Source of the DNA: Planctomycetota bacterium
GTDB lineage: Bacteria > Planctomycetota > Phycisphaerae > Sedimentisphaerales > Anaerobacaceae
DNA length: 6,541 nt
Reading direction: 5' to 3'
Assembly (NCBI GenBank): GCA_003644295.1
Contig: QNBZ01000080.1
Span: 1-6,541 of the forward strand
The notes under the pieces were generated by a model, which saw only the letters and a program-made list of their open reading frames with translations, did not search any database and was not told the origin of the DNA. This document shows positions 1-6,385 of the stretch, piece by piece. The position numbers were made by a program, and so were the translations under genes. Within the stretch, counting starts at the first letter, position 1. Every line of letters starts with the position of its first letter.

Positions 1-2
1 TA

Positions 3-1094
3 CAGAGTTATATCAACAGCGGGTATATAAAAGCATACAACGGTATGGGCAAGGTAATGAATTACTACAGCAGCACTTATAACGTAACTGTAGTAAAAGC
101 TATTAAAACTCAGGTAGGTGCTATTTTCTGGGGCGGCTGGTATAGCCCCAACCCCTGGGATGATAATCTGGAACCTTCAATGTATTGGAACCGACTGCCT
201 TTCTATACCACCTGGTCCGGCGGCGATCCTGTGGTAACCGGAGACAATCAAACGGACGTGGACGACCAGATTGATTACGCCAGCGACGCTGATGTAGACT
301 ATTTTGCGTATGTTTACTACCATCGCACCAGTGGCGGAGGTCAGCCAATTGACTTCTGTATGAACTACGGCTTGAAATATCACCTTTCCAGCAGCCACCA
401 GAACTACATCAATTTCTGCCTGATACTACAGGGTCCACACCTTGGTGATGCCGCCGACTGGGATGATACGGTTGATTACATAGTCGATAATTTTATGACA
501 GAGGATAACTACCAGAAAGTCTACTGGGGCCATCCGCTGCTGTATATGTTCTATGTTGAAGATTTCAGGGATATGTTTGCTAATGATACAGAAGCCGCAG
601 CAGCTATTCAGACCCTGCGCGATGCCTGCACCACTGCTGGTCTGTCAGACCCATATATCGTCTGCATGGTAGAATATGGTCAGCACAATACCGGAGCATG
701 GTATGTGAACAATCTTGGTTTCGACGCAATTAGTGCTTATGCTCCGTGCAATCCCTCTGGTTATCAAAGCTACGCTAACCTGGCTGCACAGAATGTAACT
801 TTTTGGAACGCTTGCAGAGGCACCGGTAAAAAGGTTATACCTACTGCTATGATAGGTTGGGATCCTAGGCCAAGGGGTTCTAGTAATTGGTTCGGCCAGC
901 CTACGGCGACCCAATTGAAAAATCATGTTGCTGCTGCAATAGATTGGTGTCTGGATTATCCAAGTACTGCCAACGCTAATGCTATACTAATATACGCGTT
1001 AAACGAGTATGACGAAGGTGGATGGCTCGACCCTAATGAGGGCGGATACACGTGGCGACTCGACGCTGTGTATGACGCGATACATGGACTATAA
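3..1094 (+). CDS. GH99/WbsX-like glycoside hydrolase, 3' part (5' end outside window)
   Basis: The frame is open back to the window edge, so the ATG at 45 is probably internal and this is the C-terminal part of a longer protein. Numbering from that ATG, a (beta/alpha)-barrel-like module begins near residue 22 (VGAIFWGGWY) and runs to the end. It carries DQIDYASDADVDYFAYVYY (residues 74-92), VIPTAMIGWDPRPRG (264-278) and NEYDEGGWLDP (320-330). The last motif resembles the end of GH99 and WbsX-like domains, where two glutamates three residues apart act in catalysis; here they would be E321 and E324. GH99 enzymes are endo-acting alpha-mannosidases or mannanases, but this family is broad and the substrate cannot be read from sequence. 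The residues before position 20 look like the end of a preceding beta-rich module. A signal peptide, if any, is outside the window. The gene ends in TAA followed by an intrinsic terminator, so it is transcribed separately from the genes downstream. The family call is from motif memory and is moderately sure. Confidence 0.62.
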   Translation, partial: QSYINSGYIKAYNGMGKVMNYYSSTYNVTVVKAIKTQVGAIFWGGWYSPNPWDDNLEPSMYWNRLPFYTTWSGGDPVVTGDNQTDVDDQIDYASDADVDYFAYVYYHRTSGGGQPIDFCMNYGLKYHLSSSHQNYINFCLILQGPHLGDAADWDDTVDYIVDNFMTEDNYQKVYWGHPLLYMFYVEDFRDMFANDTEAAAAIQTLRDACTTAGLSDPYIVCMVEYGQHNTGAWYVNNLGFDAISAYAPCNPSGYQSYANLAAQNVTFWNACRGTGKKVIPTAMIGWDPRPRGSSNWFGQPTATQLKNHVAAAIDWCLDYPSTANANAILIYALNEYDEGGWLDPNEGGYTWRLDAVYDAIHGL

Positions 1095-1153
1095 GTAGTC
1101 ATTTCATGGTTTGTTTAGTTGTGTGAAACGTTTGTCAGATTAGACAATCTCTG

Positions 1154-1184
1154 GCGGCGGAACTGAAATTTCCGCCGCTTTTTT
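1154..1184 (+). terminator. Rho-independent terminator after the glycosidase gene
   Basis: A perfect 9-bp stem pairs GCGGCGGAA (1154-1162) with TTCCGCCGC (1170-1178) around a 7-nt loop. It is followed directly by six T residues (1179-1184). It lies 60 nt past the glycosidase stop codon and is oriented to end + strand transcripts. It separates the glycosidase from the regulator gene. Confidence 0.92.
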
Positions 1185-1263
1185 AGATTACCGAACATAT
1201 CCGATAATCCGGGGAGCGGGTTACGTATACAATTTCGTGGAGATAAGGTGTTAACGTTATAGT

Positions 1264-1309
1264 GTGTTCGCAAAACGAAGAGAAAAAAACGCAATATGGT
1301 GTTGCGATA
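1264..1309 (+). promoter_or_regulatory. Putative regulator-binding box A upstream of the XylR-like gene
   Basis: This 46-bp stretch aligns without gaps to 2583-2628 with 34 identical positions. Conserved cores are TTCGCAAAA (1267-1275), a central A-run, and TGTTGxGATA at the right end (1300-1309). Inside it TCGCAA (1268-1273) and TTGCGA (1302-1307) form an inverted pair with centres 34 bp apart, about three helical turns. TTGCGA could be a weak -35 hexamer, with TAGCTT (1325-1330) 17 bp further on as a poor -10, which would fit a promoter that needs an activator. I infer that it is an operator of the adjacent XylR-like protein (autoregulation); no binding data are available here. Confidence 0.5.
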
Positions 1310-1369
1310 CCGCTCCGGAACGAATAGCTTACTTCGCTTGCGTCTTTGAAGCATTTTCAGTTATCCGTT

Positions 1370-1376
1370 AAAGGGG
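1370..1376 (+). promoter_or_regulatory. Ribosome binding site deciding the TTG start of the regulator
   Basis: AAAGGGG lies 6 nt before the TTG at 1383. The frame is closed upstream by TGA at 1347-1349, with no ATG or GTG between that stop and 1383. TTG is therefore the only well-placed start that keeps the conserved N-terminal strand of the family. Confidence 0.65.
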
Positions 1377-1382
1377 TTCAAG

Positions 1383-2561
1383 TTGCTGAAAGTCCCTAAA
1401 GTTCTATTGCTTATTGAAACTTCGCGGGGTTTTGGGCGTTTGCTTTTACGGGGTATAGCCAAATATTCCCGGCTGCACGGGCCCTGGACATTCTATAGAA
1501 TGCCTGCATTTTACCTTGATCCCGGCAGAAAAATAAGGGAAAAAGAGCTTCATAGTCTGGAAAAATGGGGAGTTACGGGCATCATAATGCGGGAAGTGAA
1601 AAATAATGAAGAACTGATTGGTATGGGTGTTCCCGTAATAGTCTCGACTTATATACATCAGAAAGTTGAGGGAGCATGCGAAATCTATGTTAATAATAAA
1701 GCCATAGGGGAAATGGCTGCCGAGCATCTGCTTAGGTTGGGGTTTAAAAACTTTGCTTTTTGTGGCTTCGATGACTTCTTCTGGTCTAAAGAACGTGAAC
1801 AAGGGTTCAAAGAAAGAATCAAAGCGGCTGGTTTTCAGACAATCGTATATAAGCAGCCAAAATCACAGGTCAAACGTTTATGGGACAACGAGCAGGTGAT
1901 TTTGGCTGACTGGCTAAAGTCGCTGCCGAAGCCGATTGGCTTGATGGCTTGTATAGATGAGCGGAGTCAGGACGTTATAGAGGCCTGTAAAACCGCAGGT
2001 ATTCATGTACCTGAAGAAATAGCCATTATCGGAGGGGACAATGACGATTTGATATGTGACCTGGCAAACCCACCTTTATCGAGTGTAGCTGTAAGTGGCG
2101 TCAGAGCGGGTTATCAGGCCGCTGAGCTTCTGGACAAGCTGATGGCAGGTAAAGAAGAATTGGCGGGACAGAAAATTATTGTTGAGCCGACACATGTTGA
2201 AGCAAGACAATCAACAGATATACTTGCTATCGATGACCGGGAAATAGTTATGGCTATTCGATTCATCCGCCAGCATGCAAGGGAACCTATTCAGGTTAAT
2301 GATGTAGTAGAAGCAACCCGCATAGGCAGACGTAGGTTAGAAAAAAAATTCCAAAGAATTGTGGGGCGCTCTGTTCATGACGAAATAAAACAAACGAGGA
2401 TAGAGGAAGTTGCAAAGATGCTCAGAAACACCAATCTTTCAATTTCAGTAATTGCAATGACGTTAGGATATTCATCTGTAAATAACATAGCTCGTTATTT
2501 CAGACAAGAAAAAGGTATGAGTCTGCTTGCATACCGTAATCTTTATGGTGGGGAAAAATAG
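1383..2561 (+). CDS. XylR-family sugar-responsive transcriptional regulator (sensor domain + AraC HTH)
   Basis: This 392-residue protein has the two-part architecture of the XylR family: a periplasmic-binding-protein-like ligand domain joined to a C-terminal AraC/XylS DNA-binding domain, without an N-terminal LacI helix-turn-helix. The start (KVLLLIETSRGFGRLLLRGIAKY, residues 6-28) and HGPWTFY (32-38) are typical of the family. The sensor continues through FCGFDD (126-131), ACIDERSQDVIEACKTAGIHVP (189-210) and GGDNDDLICDLANPPLSSV (217-235), the last being the segment that lines the sugar pocket in E. coli XylR. The AraC domain spans about 287-388, with helix-turn-helix units near 303-322 and 352-374 (ISVIAMTLGYSSVNNIARYFR). 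It starts at TTG with an AAAGGGG ribosome binding site. Family members are cytoplasmic activators that bind a sugar. The effector is unknown here; the adjacent RhaT-like gene suggests a deoxyhexose rather than xylose, so I give no gene symbol. A 46-bp box lies upstream of both this gene and the symporter gene. Confidence 0.9.
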   Translation: MLKVPKVLLLIETSRGFGRLLLRGIAKYSRLHGPWTFYRMPAFYLDPGRKIREKELHSLEKWGVTGIIMREVKNNEELIGMGVPVIVSTYIHQKVEGACEIYVNNKAIGEMAAEHLLRLGFKNFAFCGFDDFFWSKEREQGFKERIKAAGFQTIVYKQPKSQVKRLWDNEQVILADWLKSLPKPIGLMACIDERSQDVIEACKTAGIHVPEEIAIIGGDNDDLICDLANPPLSSVAVSGVRAGYQAAELLDKLMAGKEELAGQKIIVEPTHVEARQSTDILAIDDREIVMAIRFIRQHAREPIQVNDVVEATRIGRRRLEKKFQRIVGRSVHDEIKQTRIEEVAKMLRNTNLSISVIAMTLGYSSVNNIARYFRQEKGMSLLAYRNLYGGEK

Positions 2562-2582
2562 CAGATGGTAGTAAACTGTGGC

Positions 2583-2628
2583 GTATTCGCAAAATGATAG
2601 AAAAAAGGCGGATTATGATGTTGAGATA
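2583..2628 (+). promoter_or_regulatory. Putative regulator-binding box B upstream of the symporter gene
   Basis: This is the second copy of the 46-bp box at 1264-1309 (34 of 46 identical, no gaps). TTCGCAAAA is at 2586-2594 and TGTTGAGATA at 2619-2628. It starts 21 nt after the regulator stop codon and ends 86 nt before the symporter start. The corresponding distance at box A is 73 nt. Its right edge overlaps the -35 hexamer of the predicted promoter. An additional small inverted repeat, GATTAT (2611-2616) with ATAATC (2626-2631), straddles the right edge. I infer that it is the target through which the XylR-like protein activates the symporter and the following genes. Confidence 0.55.
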
Positions 2629-2649
2629 ATCATCTGATGTTAGTAATAT
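2621..2649 (+). promoter_or_regulatory. Predicted sigma-70-type promoter of the symporter gene
   Basis: TTGAGA (2621-2626, five of six consensus bases) is followed after 17 bp by TAATAT (2644-2649, four of six). An alternative -10, TATAAC (2647-2652), has a longer 20-bp spacing. The -35 overlaps the right half of box B, the usual layout for an AraC-family activator that contacts sigma. This is a by-eye prediction. Confidence 0.35.
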
Positions 2650-2714
2650 AACATGTAAATTGAGTATTGCTGATTCAGTTAATTAAGTTAAATGGATGAT
2701 CAAGGAGATATTCA

Positions 2715-3761
2715 ATGGTTATAATAGGAATTTTGTTACTTGCTTTGGGCGGAGTGGCTGCAGGTAGCTTCTATATCCCTTTTAAAAAGGTCCGCAATTG
2801 GGCATGGGAAAGTTACTGGCTTGTGAACGGGTTATTCTCCTGGATTCTTATGCCCTGGATTGTCGCATTGATTACCGTTCCAACCCTCATGTTGGTATTA
2901 AAACAAAGCCCAGCTAAAGCTCTGTTCTGGACTTATCTTTTTGGCTTGTTGTGGGGTATCGGAGGGCTCACCTTCGGGCTTTCGATGCGTTATCTGGGAA
3001 TGTCGCTTGGATATGCTATCGCTTTGGGTTTTTGTGCAGCGTTCGGCACTATTATCCCCCCAATATACGACGGTACTTTTCTTGATTTACTTACCAGTGC
3101 CTCTGGATTAGCTACGCTTAGCGGGGTACTTGTTTGTCTTATCGGAATAGGAATTTGTGGATGGGCCGGTATTTCTAAAGAGAGAGAACTTTCAGATGAG
3201 AAGAAAAAAGAGACGATTAAGGAATTCAGTTTCATCAAGGGGCTTATAGTAGCTTTTTTTGCCGGTATAATGAGCGCGTGTATGGCGTTCGGATTTGTAG
3301 CTGGAAGTGCAATTGCAAAAACAGCTGTCGAGAATGGCACATCATCTCTCTGGGCAAATAACCCTGTTTTGATAGTGATTTTTGCGGGTGGTTTTACGAC
3401 AAATTTCCTCTGGTGTATATTTCTAAACATAAAGAACAAAAGTACCAAAAATTACTTTCAAAGCGGTAACGCATCTCTTTTTGCAAATTATGTCTTTTCG
3501 GCATTGGCAGGAATTATCTGGTATTTTCAGTTTATGCTTTACGGAATGGGCAGAACCAAAATGAGCGGATATGATTTCGCAAGCTGGAGTGTGCTTATGG
3601 CTATGGTCATAGTTGTCAGCAATATATGGGGATTGATTTTTCGTGAATGGAAAGGATGTAGCAAACGAACTATTAGCATAATTACCAGTGGGATTGTCGT
3701 AGTTATTATGTCAATCGTTTTAATCGGAATCGGAAACTATCTTGTAACCATCGGAAAGTAG
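2715..3761 (+). CDS. rhaT: RhaT-family L-rhamnose/proton symporter
   Basis: A 348-residue, very hydrophobic inner-membrane protein with about ten predicted membrane helices (roughly 3-20, 34-58, 70-90, 92-110, 128-148, 168-190, 208-232, 250-275, 288-308, 320-342). Most of the longest polar stretch (about 154-167, rich in Lys and Glu) lies between helices 5 and 6, as in a five-plus-five drug/metabolite-transporter fold. Motifs shared with E. coli RhaT are FYIPFKKVRNWAWE (19-32), WGIGGLTFGLSMRYLGMSLG (80-99), WYFQFMLYGMGRTKMSGYDFASW (269-291) and LIFREW (307-312). The length also matches RhaT. RhaT imports L-rhamnose with a proton. The cargo here could be rhamnose or a related or methylated deoxysugar, and divergent homologues occur in clusters without rhamnose catabolism. 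AAGGAGA (2702-2708) sits 6 nt before the ATG. The gene follows the XylR-like gene by 153 nt, and no rhamnose isomerase, kinase or aldolase gene is in view. Confidence 0.88.
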   Translation: MVIIGILLLALGGVAAGSFYIPFKKVRNWAWESYWLVNGLFSWILMPWIVALITVPTLMLVLKQSPAKALFWTYLFGLLWGIGGLTFGLSMRYLGMSLGYAIALGFCAAFGTIIPPIYDGTFLDLLTSASGLATLSGVLVCLIGIGICGWAGISKERELSDEKKKETIKEFSFIKGLIVAFFAGIMSACMAFGFVAGSAIAKTAVENGTSSLWANNPVLIVIFAGGFTTNFLWCIFLNIKNKSTKNYFQSGNASLFANYVFSALAGIIWYFQFMLYGMGRTKMSGYDFASWSVLMAMVIVVSNIWGLIFREWKGCSKRTISIITSGIVVVIMSIVLIGIGNYLVTIGK

Positions 3762-3847
3762 TATGCTTTTCTTTCACGGATGCGAAATCCGAAAACTGTA
3801 ATACTAACCCGGGTTTCCCAGGTAAATCTGTGTAAAATAATAAGGTT

Positions 3848-3864
3848 TTGTTCTATGCGAACAA
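3848..3864. repeat. Short perfect inverted repeat upstream of the first URO-D-like gene
   Basis: TTGTTC (3848-3853) and GAACAA (3859-3864) form a perfect 6-bp inverted repeat around a 5-nt centre, ending 44 nt before the preferred start at 3909. Its size and spacing suit a dimeric regulator's operator or a small leader hairpin. There is no T-run, so it is not a terminator. No other copy was noticed in the window. Confidence 0.3.
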
Positions 3865-3895
3865 GTAAAGAAAAATAAAATATGTATGAGAGAAA

Positions 3896-3900
3896 TGGAG
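3896..3900 (+). promoter_or_regulatory. Ribosome binding site supporting the start at 3909
   Basis: TGGAG lies 8 nt before the ATG at 3909. The earlier in-frame ATG at 3882 has only an A-rich stretch in front of it. The protein read from 3909 begins MNIKERF, parallel to the MNSKERV start of the next gene, which favours 3909. Confidence 0.6.
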
Positions 3901-3908
3901 TATTCAAA

Positions 3909-5147
3909 ATGAATATTAAAGAAAGATTTCACGAAGTAATGGATAACTTTAACCCATCCGTCAAGACACTAAAATGGGAATTCGGGTACTGGGGTGAAGC
4001 TGTTGATAACTGGTACGACGAGGGCTTGCCAAGAAACAACTATCCACAAATACAAACAAGCGTAACAACACCGACATCTTCTCTCTATGTTCCCTGCTGG
4101 GCCTCGGTTAAGACCGGAAAACTTCCTGCCGGTATCGCTGTGCTCGGCGGCGGACTCTATCATCCGACACAAGGATTTCTACAGGATATAGACGTAAGAG
4201 AAACCCTAAATATGGACAAGGGGCAGGTACTTGTTGATGTTAATCTGCTCTTTCACCCGATGTTTGAATCAAAAATCCTCGAAGAGACTGAAAGATATTT
4301 TAACTACATCGACATTGATGGTGTTACAAGACAATTTTCAAAAGAGACTGCTGTTATCCCCGTCAGTACGGATTATGTTATAAAAGACCAGCCCAGTTGG
4401 GAAAAGTTGAAAAGAGAGCGGCTCAAAATGGACAATATCAAGGAAAGATTCCCTGACAACTGGGATCAACTGCTCGAGCAATACAAAAAAGACGATGTTA
4501 TCGTAACGCTCGGAGGTTATCCGCACGGCTATTTTGGCACACTTGCGCATCTGATGGGTTACGAGAACCTGTTCATCAACTATTATGACAAGCCCGATAT
4601 GATTCACGATATACAGAAGACTTTTACCGATTTGTGGATTGCTGTTTACGAGGAGGTTATGTCACAGATTGATGTGGACCTTTTCATCATCTGGGAGGAC
4701 ATGTCCGCAGGTACCGGCTCGATGGTTTCACCCGATACCATTAAGGAATTTATGTCACCCTATTACAAACGCCTCACCGGTTTCCTCAAAGAACACGGCG
4801 TAAACACCATTTTCATTGACACCGACGGTGACTGTTTTGATATTATCCCCCTGTTTATGGAGGCTGGTATTACAGGTATGTACCCAATCGAAGTAAGCTG
4901 TGGAATGGACCTGGTCAAGGTCAGAAAGACCTATCCCGAGCTTCGGCTTATGGGCGGTATACCGAAATCCGAGATACTGTACGGAAAAGAAAGAATCGAC
5001 CAGATACTCGAACCAGTTGCCGAAGTACTGAAAACCGGAGGATACGTTCCATTCGGAGACCATCTTATTCCCCCATCAGCCCACTGGGAAAATTTCAAAT
5101 ACTACCGGCTGGCACTTAACAAAATAATTGAAAGCTACGGAAAATAA
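3909..5147 (+). CDS. URO-D/MtaA-superfamily protein (possible corrinoid-linked methyltransferase)
   Basis: A 412-residue soluble protein (421 if the less likely ATG at 3882 is used) that resembles the uroporphyrinogen-decarboxylase fold. The superfamily contains HemE and methylcobamide methyltransferases such as MtaA and CmuA. Visible landmarks are the MNIKERFHEVM start, LGGYPHGYFG (201-210), the acidic DLFIIWEDM (257-265), FIDTDGDCFDIIPLFMEAGITGMYPIEV (302-329), LMGGIPK (347-353) and GGYVPFGDHLIPPSAHWEN (377-395). The HemE substrate-binding signature near the N-terminus is absent, so it is not a haem-pathway decarboxylase. In MtaA-type enzymes zinc is held by His-x-Cys and a later Cys; here the first motif reads D304-T-D306-G and no Cys is found at the later site. 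The chemistry is therefore open. It shares a probable transcript with the next gene, 37 nt away, and follows the RhaT-like symporter gene. Fold confidence is high; reaction and substrate are unknown. Confidence 0.8.
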   Translation: MNIKERFHEVMDNFNPSVKTLKWEFGYWGEAVDNWYDEGLPRNNYPQIQTSVTTPTSSLYVPCWASVKTGKLPAGIAVLGGGLYHPTQGFLQDIDVRETLNMDKGQVLVDVNLLFHPMFESKILEETERYFNYIDIDGVTRQFSKETAVIPVSTDYVIKDQPSWEKLKRERLKMDNIKERFPDNWDQLLEQYKKDDVIVTLGGYPHGYFGTLAHLMGYENLFINYYDKPDMIHDIQKTFTDLWIAVYEEVMSQIDVDLFIIWEDMSAGTGSMVSPDTIKEFMSPYYKRLTGFLKEHGVNTIFIDTDGDCFDIIPLFMEAGITGMYPIEVSCGMDLVKVRKTYPELRLMGGIPKSEILYGKERIDQILEPVAEVLKTGGYVPFGDHLIPPSAHWENFKYYRLALNKIIESYGK

Positions 5148-5184
5148 AAAAGAAAGCAAATTATTTAGTTAGGATGGCCGGTAA

Positions 5185-6282
5185 GTGAACTCGAAAGAAC
5201 GTGTCAGAAGAGCTTTTATCCGCAAAGAGTTGCCGGATAGAATTCCTGTTCAGTTTGACCTGTGCAAATCTCTTATAGAGCACTTTGCAAAAGAACTGAG
5301 CATGGATACTGGGTATGCGTTGTCATATTATGAAGACCTGACTTATAGAATTTCGGCAAACGGAATACGCACGGCGATGGGGAGTGATGTTATCGTTGTC
5401 GGAGGCACCGAGGCGGCCGAATTTGAATCAGTTCAGCTTGAAGGCAACATCAGCATCAATGAATTTGGAATGAAGATGAAACCGACTGAACTTTATGTGG
5501 AGGTAGTCGAGCCGCCTTTGAAAGGCGCATCAAGTCAGGATGACATAAACAATTATGATTTCCCCGACCCTGACGCCCCTGGTCGATTCGATGCAGCAGT
5601 GAAGGACATTGCCGAATATGGCGATGATTATTTTGTAATTGGAGATTGCGAACTTAGCATATTTGAGTTGGCTTGGCAGCTTACAGGATTGGAAAAGCAT
5701 CTGATGGCAATGGCCATGCAGGAATCCTGGCTTAACACTCTTTACGACAGGGTCGAACACTGGACAACGAATATTGCTTTGCAGTTAGTTGGAATTGGTG
5801 TCGATGCTCTGTGGTTTGGAGAAGACCTTGGGACGCAAACTACAACTTTGATGAGTCCTGATATGTGGAGGGAGCAATTTAAGCCGCGATATGAGCGGTT
5901 GTTTGAAAAGGTTAAAAAAGAAAACCCTGAGATAATAATAATCATGCATTCGGATGGTGCGGTTGCTCCTTTGTTGAGCGATTTTATTGAGATGGGCGTT
6001 GATGTTTACAATCCTGTACAACCTAACGTTCCGGGGTCAGACCCGCAGGAGCTTAAAGACAAATATGGTAAGAACATCAGTTTTTTTGGCGGAATTGACC
6101 AGCAGGAACTGTTGCCGTCCGGCGATGCTGAAAAAATCAGACAGGAGATAAAAACCAGATGCAGCATACTTGGCAAAGACGGCGGATATCTGCTGGCTCC
6201 TGCGCATATAATCCAGGCGGACGTAAGGCCTGAAACGGTAAAACTTATGATAGAAGCTGCAATGGAATTCGGGAAGTATTAA
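5185..6282 (+). CDS. URO-D/MtaA-superfamily protein, second and divergent copy
   Basis: A 365-residue protein with a clear URO-D/MtaA-like pattern: MNSKERVRRAFIRKELPDRIPV (1-22), an acidic GEDLG (212-216), IIIMHSDGAVAPLLSDFIEMGVDVYNPVQP (251-280), SFFGGIDQQELLP (299-311) and GGYLLAPAHIIQADV (333-347). It is not a close duplicate of the preceding protein, so the two may act as different components or on different substrates. The His-x-Cys zinc motif of MtaA reads H255-S-D257-G, and the later Cys position lies in LAPAHIIQ, where a His is nearby. This variant recurs among poorly characterised family members. Translation starts at GTG: an in-frame TAA (5182-5184) directly precedes it, so no longer start is possible, and AGGA (5171-5174) lies 10 nt upstream. 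The 37-nt gap to the preceding gene, without a terminator, suggests co-transcription. A methyl-transfer role is inferred from the superfamily, not shown. Confidence 0.85.
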   Translation: MNSKERVRRAFIRKELPDRIPVQFDLCKSLIEHFAKELSMDTGYALSYYEDLTYRISANGIRTAMGSDVIVVGGTEAAEFESVQLEGNISINEFGMKMKPTELYVEVVEPPLKGASSQDDINNYDFPDPDAPGRFDAAVKDIAEYGDDYFVIGDCELSIFELAWQLTGLEKHLMAMAMQESWLNTLYDRVEHWTTNIALQLVGIGVDALWFGEDLGTQTTTLMSPDMWREQFKPRYERLFEKVKKENPEIIIIMHSDGAVAPLLSDFIEMGVDVYNPVQPNVPGSDPQELKDKYGKNISFFGGIDQQELLPSGDAEKIRQEIKTRCSILGKDGGYLLAPAHIIQADVRPETVKLMIEAAMEFGKY

Positions 6283-6314
6283 ATCAACTTGACTGACTTT
6301 TGTATAAATGTTGC

Positions 6315-6320
6315 TATAAT
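6315..6320 (+). promoter_or_regulatory. Perfect -10-like TATAAT inside the downstream element
   Basis: An exact TATAAT sits just inside the left inverted end. The nearest good -35, TTGACT (6289-6294), is 20 bp away, longer than the ideal 17. It could drive the gene starting at 6471, but the spacing makes this weak. Confidence 0.22.
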
Positions 6321-6323
6321 AAA

Positions 6324-6385
6324 AACATACAGGCTCTGTCATTCTGAACGTAGTAACATACAGGCCCTGTCATTCTGAACGTAGT
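6324..6385 (+). repeat. Tandem 31-bp direct repeat, two copies
   Basis: Units at 6324-6354 and 6355-6385 are adjacent and differ at one base (GGCTCTG versus GGCCCTG). The core CATTCTGAACGTAGT continues after the second unit into GAAGAATCTC. That resembles a dispersed repeat of the form CATTCTGA...GAAGAATCT that I recall from many environmental genomes. The ends ATTCT and AGAAT make it partly palindromic. Confidence 0.85.

Noticed and set aside
1209..1318. Complementary arms CCGGGGAGCGG (1209-1219) and CCGCTCCGG (1310-1318) flanking box A
   Set aside because: Pairing needs a 2-nt bulge over a 90-nt loop, and the predicted promoter overlaps the right arm, so both arms would not be in the same transcript from that promoter.
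2990..3448. Open frame of 152 codons on the minus strand inside the symporter gene
   Set aside because: It is fully antisense to a well-recognised RhaT-like gene, resembles no protein family I know, and looks like a coding shadow.
3777..3791. Hairpin CGGAT-N5-ATCCG just after the symporter gene as a terminator
   Set aside because: The stem is only 5 bp and is followed by A residues rather than a T-run in the + direction; the reverse direction also lacks a T-run.
3806..3815. Palindrome AACCCGGGTT between the symporter and the first URO-D-like gene
   Set aside because: A single 10-bp palindrome without a partner, promoter geometry or second copy is within chance expectation.
3855..3890. A third copy of the 46-bp box before the first URO-D-like gene
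   Set aside because: The similarity is mostly in A-runs; the TTCGCAAAA and TGTTGxGATA cores are not present.
5174..5188. Mini-frame ATG GCC GGT AAG TGA whose stop overlaps the GTG start of the second URO-D-like gene, as a coupled leader peptide
   Set aside because: Four codons can arise by chance, and it has no ribosome binding site of its own; the AGGA at its edge fits the GTG start instead.
3909..6282. Calling either URO-D-like gene hemE, the haem-pathway decarboxylase
   Set aside because: The HemE N-terminal Arg-rich substrate signature is missing in both, they are quite unlike each other, and the setting is sugar transport rather than tetrapyrrole synthesis.
6324..6385. CRISPR array
   Set aside because: Only two units, directly adjacent with no spacer, and no cas gene nearby.
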